Under the pieces are notes generated by a model. It was not told where the DNA came from and ran no database searches. It worked only from the letters and a program-made list of their open reading frames with translations. Positions 14,978 through 16,691 of a stretch of DNA of 16,691 nt are shown piece by piece. The position numbers and the translations under genes are program-made. Source of the stretch: CBCPMX01 sp965120355 (GTDB taxonomy: Bacteria > Bacillota > Clostridia > Oscillospirales > Oscillospiraceae); contig CBCPMX010000026.1 in the NCBI GenBank assembly GCA_965120355.1, positions 1 to 16,691 on the forward strand. The letters run 5' to 3'. How positions within the stretch are numbered: the stretch's first letter is position 1; each line of letters starts with the position of its first letter.

Positions 14978-15010
14978 GCCGAAAACAGCGCCGCAGGCGC
15001 TGTTTTCGGC
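14978..15010. repeat. Perfect 15-bp inverted repeat in the gene-poor stretch
   Basis: GCCGAAAACAGCGCC (14978-14992) is followed by loop GCA and its exact complement (14996-15010). There is no T-run outside the stem, but four T lie in the 3' arm. It could be a second terminator for rlmH, a processing site, or a mobile repeat unit. Confidence 0.6.
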
Positions 15011-15035
15011 AAGCTGAAACACAAATTGTCCCATC

Positions 15036-15064
15036 TCGACGAACACCGGTTCTTGTGGTATACT
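15036..15064 (+). promoter_or_regulatory. Extended -10 promoter in front of the small ORF
   Basis: TCGACG (15036-15041), a 17-bp spacer and TATACT (15059-15064) preceded by TGG, giving the extended -10 form TGnTATACT. Predicted start near 15071. Confidence 0.65.
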
Positions 15065-15092
15065 AGAGCATATAAAATACGCCAATACGGCG

Positions 15093-15128
15093 CGCCGGAT
15101 GGCTGCAAGCTGTCAGCCCGATCCGGCG
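15093..15128 (+). promoter_or_regulatory. Stable leader hairpin before the small ORF
   Basis: CGCCGGAT (15093-15100) pairs with ATCCGGCG (15121-15128) and GGCTG (15101-15105) with CAGCC (15114-15118), with a 2-base bulge: about 13 bp of stem in the 5' UTR, starting about 20 bases after the predicted start. A T-run at 15136-15141 follows eight bases on, so it could act as an attenuator. I do not recognise it as a known riboswitch. Confidence 0.45.
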
Positions 15129-15154
15129 GAAGCGATGTTTTTACGGCAGGAGGC

Positions 15155-15229
15155 ATGTCTATGGGCAGCCAGACAAAAAATTCAAATCCAGTCAAACGGA
15201 TTTGTGCGGGTCTGTTGGCCCATGTGTGA
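15155..15229 (+). CDS. 24-aa small ORF, possibly truncated
   Basis: An ATG (15155) with GCAGGAGG directly upstream opens a 24-codon frame ending in TGA. The peptide starts MSMGSQTKNSNPVKRICAGL and has a basic N-terminal half with the first few residues of what could be a hydrophobic segment. The promoter, structured leader and RBS upstream suggest real expression. The layout (polar and basic, then start of a hydrophobic run) resembles very small Firmicute membrane proteins of about 30-40 residues whose membrane segment would follow here, so the gene may have been cut by an insertion starting near its end. Alternatively it is a complete leader peptide for the parA transcript. The RBS spacing is tight (2-3 bases), which lowers confidence. 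Confidence 0.45.
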   Translation: MSMGSQTKNSNPVKRICAGLLAHV

Positions 15230-15274
15230 GCTAAAAGACGGTCACAACTGCTAAATAAAACTGAATAATGCAAT

Positions 15275-15307
15275 AAAGCCGCTTATTTTTGGAATAGGCG
15301 GCTTTTT
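15275..15307 (+). terminator. Terminator before parA (first of two)
   Basis: GCCGCTTATT (15278-15287) pairs with AATAGGCGGC (15293-15302) with one wobble, loop TTTGG, with AAA before and a TTTTT run (15303-15307) after. It would stop transcripts from the small-ORF promoter. Confidence 0.85.
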
Positions 15308-15330
15308 AACTTACTGGTTTTTAACTTACT
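15303..15330 (+). repeat. Tandem 13-bp direct repeat upstream of parA
   Basis: TTTTTAACTTACT occurs at 15303-15315 and again at 15318-15330, separated by GG, a 15-bp period. The first copy starts in the T-run of the first terminator, and the second copy ends three bases before the stem of the second. It is a candidate binding site (operator or centromere) for the partition proteins. Confidence 0.6.
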
Positions 15331-15333
15331 AAG

Positions 15334-15362
15334 GCCATTCAAGGAAACTTGAGTGGCTTTTT
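15334..15362 (+). terminator. Terminator directly before the parA RBS (second of two)
   Basis: GCCATTCAAG (15334-15343) pairs with CTTGAGTGGC (15348-15357) with one wobble, GAAA tetraloop, then TTTTT (15358-15362). It ends about 7 bases before the parA RBS AAGGAGG (15370-15376), leaving no room for a promoter between them. parA transcription must therefore pass through it, so it may be an attenuator. Confidence 0.75.
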
Positions 15363-15385
15363 CTGTTTTAAGGAGGAATTGATCT

Positions 15386-16207
15386 TTGAATACTCAAATC
15401 ATCGCCGTCGCCAACCAGAAGGGCGGCGTCGGCAAGACAACGACCTGCGCCAACTTAGGTATTGGGCTGGCCCAGGCCGGGAAGAAGGTCTTGCTGGTGG
15501 ATGCTGACCCGCAGGCCAGCCTGACCATCAGCCTGGGCAACCCGCAGCCGGACAAGCTGCCCTTCAACCTCTCGGACGCAATGGGCCGCATCCTGATGGA
15601 TGAGCCGATCAAACCCGGCGAGGGCATCCTGCACCACCCGGAGGGTGTGGACCTCATGCCCGCTGATATTCAGCTGTCCGGCATGGAGGTGTCGCTGGTG
15701 AACGCCATGAGCCGCGAGACCATCCTGCGGCAGTATCTGGACACCGTGAAGGGACAGTATTCCCATATTCTGATTGACTGCCAGCCCTCCCTTGGGATGC
15801 TCACGGTCAATGCGCTGGCCGCCGCCAACAGGATCATAGTTCCCGTCCAGGCGGAGTATCTGCCTGCCAAGGGTTTGGAGCAGCTGCTGTCTACCATCAA
15901 CAAGGTCAAGCGACAACTGAACCCCAAGCTCCAGATCGACGGCATCCTGCTGACGATGGTGGACAACCGCACCAACTTTGCCAGGGAGATTGCCGCTCTG
16001 CTGCGGGAGACCTATGGCAGCAAAATCAAGGTGTTCGGCACCGAGATACCCCACTCGGTCCGGGCCAAAGAGACCAGTGCCGAGGGCAAGAGTATTTATG
16101 CTCACGATCCCGGCGGCAAGGTGGCCGAGGGGTACAAAAATCTGACGAAGGAGGTATTGAAACTTGAAAAGCAGCGCGAAAAAAGTAGAGCTGGCATCGG
16201 TCGATGA
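15386..16207 (+). CDS. parA: ParA-family partition ATPase
   Basis: A 273-aa ParA/Soj-type ATPase that binds DNA without sequence specificity and moves ParB-DNA complexes. The deviant Walker A is KGGVGKTT (residues 12-19), Walker A' is VDADPQAS (38-45), and Walker B is in HILIDCQPSLG (about 128-138). It lacks an N-terminal DNA-binding domain, so it is the short type Ia-less form found on chromosomes and in integrative elements. The start is TTG, chosen because AAGGAGG (15370-15376) is 9 bases upstream and the family's first strand IIAVANQKGG follows at once. parB begins inside its last 44 bases. It is likely the stabilisation system of an integrated conjugative or plasmid-like element. Confidence 0.93.
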   Translation: MNTQIIAVANQKGGVGKTTTCANLGIGLAQAGKKVLLVDADPQASLTISLGNPQPDKLPFNLSDAMGRILMDEPIKPGEGILHHPEGVDLMPADIQLSGMEVSLVNAMSRETILRQYLDTVKGQYSHILIDCQPSLGMLTVNALAAANRIIVPVQAEYLPAKGLEQLLSTINKVKRQLNPKLQIDGILLTMVDNRTNFAREIAALLRETYGSKIKVFGTEIPHSVRAKETSAEGKSIYAHDPGGKVAEGYKNLTKEVLKLEKQREKSRAGIGR

Positions 16208-16691
16208 CTTGTTCTCCACCGAGGAAAGCCGGACCGATGCCCAGCGGGAGAAGGTTATGGAGATACCGCTGTCTGAATTGCATCCTTTCAAGAATCATCC
16301 CTTCAAAGTCAAGGATGACGATGCCATGATGGATACCGCAGACAGCATCCGGCAGTACGGCGTGCTGGTTCCTGCCATTGCACGGTCAGACCCTAACGGA
16401 GGCTATGAACTGGTAGCCGGACACCGTAGGCATCGTGCCAGTGAGCTGGCGGGCAAAGAGACCATGCCGGTCATTGTTCGGGACTTGGACGACGACCAGG
16501 CCACTATCATTATGGTAGACAGCAATCTTCAGAGAGAAAGCCTTCTCCCCAGTGAGAGGGCTTTTGCATATAAGATGAAGCTGGAGGCCATTAAACATCA
16601 GGGAGCCAGAACAGATTTAACTTCGGCCCAAGTTGGGCCGAAGTTGACCGCAGCAGAGAAAATCGCAGAGAACAGCCCTGACAGTAAATCT
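16164..16691 (+). CDS. parB: ParB-family partition protein (3' end outside window)
   Basis: The first 176 codons of a ParB/Spo0J-like protein. After a variable N-terminus of about 30 residues comes the ParB nuclease-like/CTPase domain: IPLSELHPFKNHPFKV (about 34-49), YGVLVPAIAR, then the signature ELVAGHRRHRASELAG (about 82-97), and NLQRESLLPSERAFAYKMKLEA, which leads into the DNA-binding helices. The start is TTG with AAGGAGG (16148-16154) 9 bases upstream. It overlaps parA by 44 bp in another frame, implying translational coupling. The LTSAQVGPKLTAAEKIAEN region is typical of ParB proteins on Clostridia mobile elements. The reading frame is open to the window edge. Confidence 0.92.
   Translation, partial: MKSSAKKVELASVDDLFSTEESRTDAQREKVMEIPLSELHPFKNHPFKVKDDDAMMDTADSIRQYGVLVPAIARSDPNGGYELVAGHRRHRASELAGKETMPVIVRDLDDDQATIIMVDSNLQRESLLPSERAFAYKMKLEAIKHQGARTDLTSAQVGPKLTAAEKIAENSPDSKS
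16620..16644. repeat. 25-bp palindrome inside parB
   Basis: ACTTCGGCCCAA (16620-16631), one central G, then its exact complement (16633-16644). It lies in frame within the coding region, covering residues around LTSAQVGPKL. It does not resemble the Firmicute chromosomal parS site (a 16-mer with GTTTCACGTGAAAC at its core). Confidence 0.7.

Larger units (their letters stand above)
15230..16691 (+). mobile_element. Probable left end of an integrated element (partial)
   Basis: After the small ORF the base composition becomes clearly AT-rich (about 15230-15385), then parA and parB begin, running off the window. This ParA/ParB pair, with its 44-bp overlap and RTDLTS-containing ParB, is the type carried by Clostridia integrative conjugative elements and plasmids rather than the housekeeping soj-spo0J pair, which normally sits near the origin with rsmG. 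No integrase, relaxase or direct-repeat attachment site is visible in the window, so the boundary is approximate. Confidence 0.45.

Noticed and set aside
14162..15085. A 307-codon minus-strand frame opposite rlmH and the end of the glycosyltransferase gene
   Set aside because: It is antisense to rlmH and crosses its terminator; no RBS or family signal.
16620..16644. Palindrome as a Firmicute chromosomal parS site
   Set aside because: The sequence bears no resemblance to the GTTTCACGTGAAAC core.
1..16691. CRISPR array, tRNA, rRNA, insertion sequence or transposase
   Set aside because: No regularly spaced repeats, no tRNA-like cloverleaf, no rRNA stretch and no transposase motif were seen on either strand.

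Overview
The window looks like chromosome of a fairly GC-rich Clostridia-type Firmicute, probably Oscillospiraceae-like (Flavonifractor, Lawsonibacter or Intestinimonas are the sort of genera I have in mind). The reasons are strong AGGAGG ribosome binding sites, the rpsF-ssb-rpsR gene order, a Cys-containing S18, a PF06541 membrane protein next to PlsY, and a ParA/ParB pair of the kind carried by Clostridia conjugative elements. The assignment is by gene content and style only.

Left part (1-4630): a minus-strand operon of a MarR regulator and two half-transporters forming one heterodimeric ABC exporter. It has a very good sigma-A promoter, with a repeated octamer just downstream that is a candidate operator. 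It ends in a cluster of hairpins at 86-231. Divergent from it (4751-6657) is a solitary sugar-type solute-binding lipoprotein with its own strong promoter and no transporter partner.

Middle (6690-8190): the ribosomal operon rpsF-ssb-rpsR on the minus strand, with a promoter, a structured leader that is a candidate S6:S18 autoregulatory site, and a shared terminator with the lipoprotein gene. Next comes a minus-strand block at 8170-11159: a TetR regulator, a radical SAM enzyme with a SPASM-like C-terminus, and a VTT-domain (TVP38/DedA-like) membrane protein. Divergent from it is a plus-strand block at 11430-14854: a PF06541 membrane protein with a long cytosolic N-terminus, PlsY-like acyltransferase, an MGDG-synthase-like glycosyltransferase, and rlmH. 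PlsY and the glycosyltransferase act on membrane glycerolipid. The radical SAM enzyme and VTT protein may belong to the same membrane-lipid theme, but that is inference.

Right part (14855-16691): a 531-base gene-poor stretch with several strong hairpins, a good promoter, a structured leader and a 24-residue small ORF that looks cut short. An AT-rich segment follows, holding two terminators that flank a tandem 13-bp repeat, then parA and the start of parB. I read this as the probable left edge of an integrated conjugative or plasmid-like element that runs out of the window. The exact junction is not proven.
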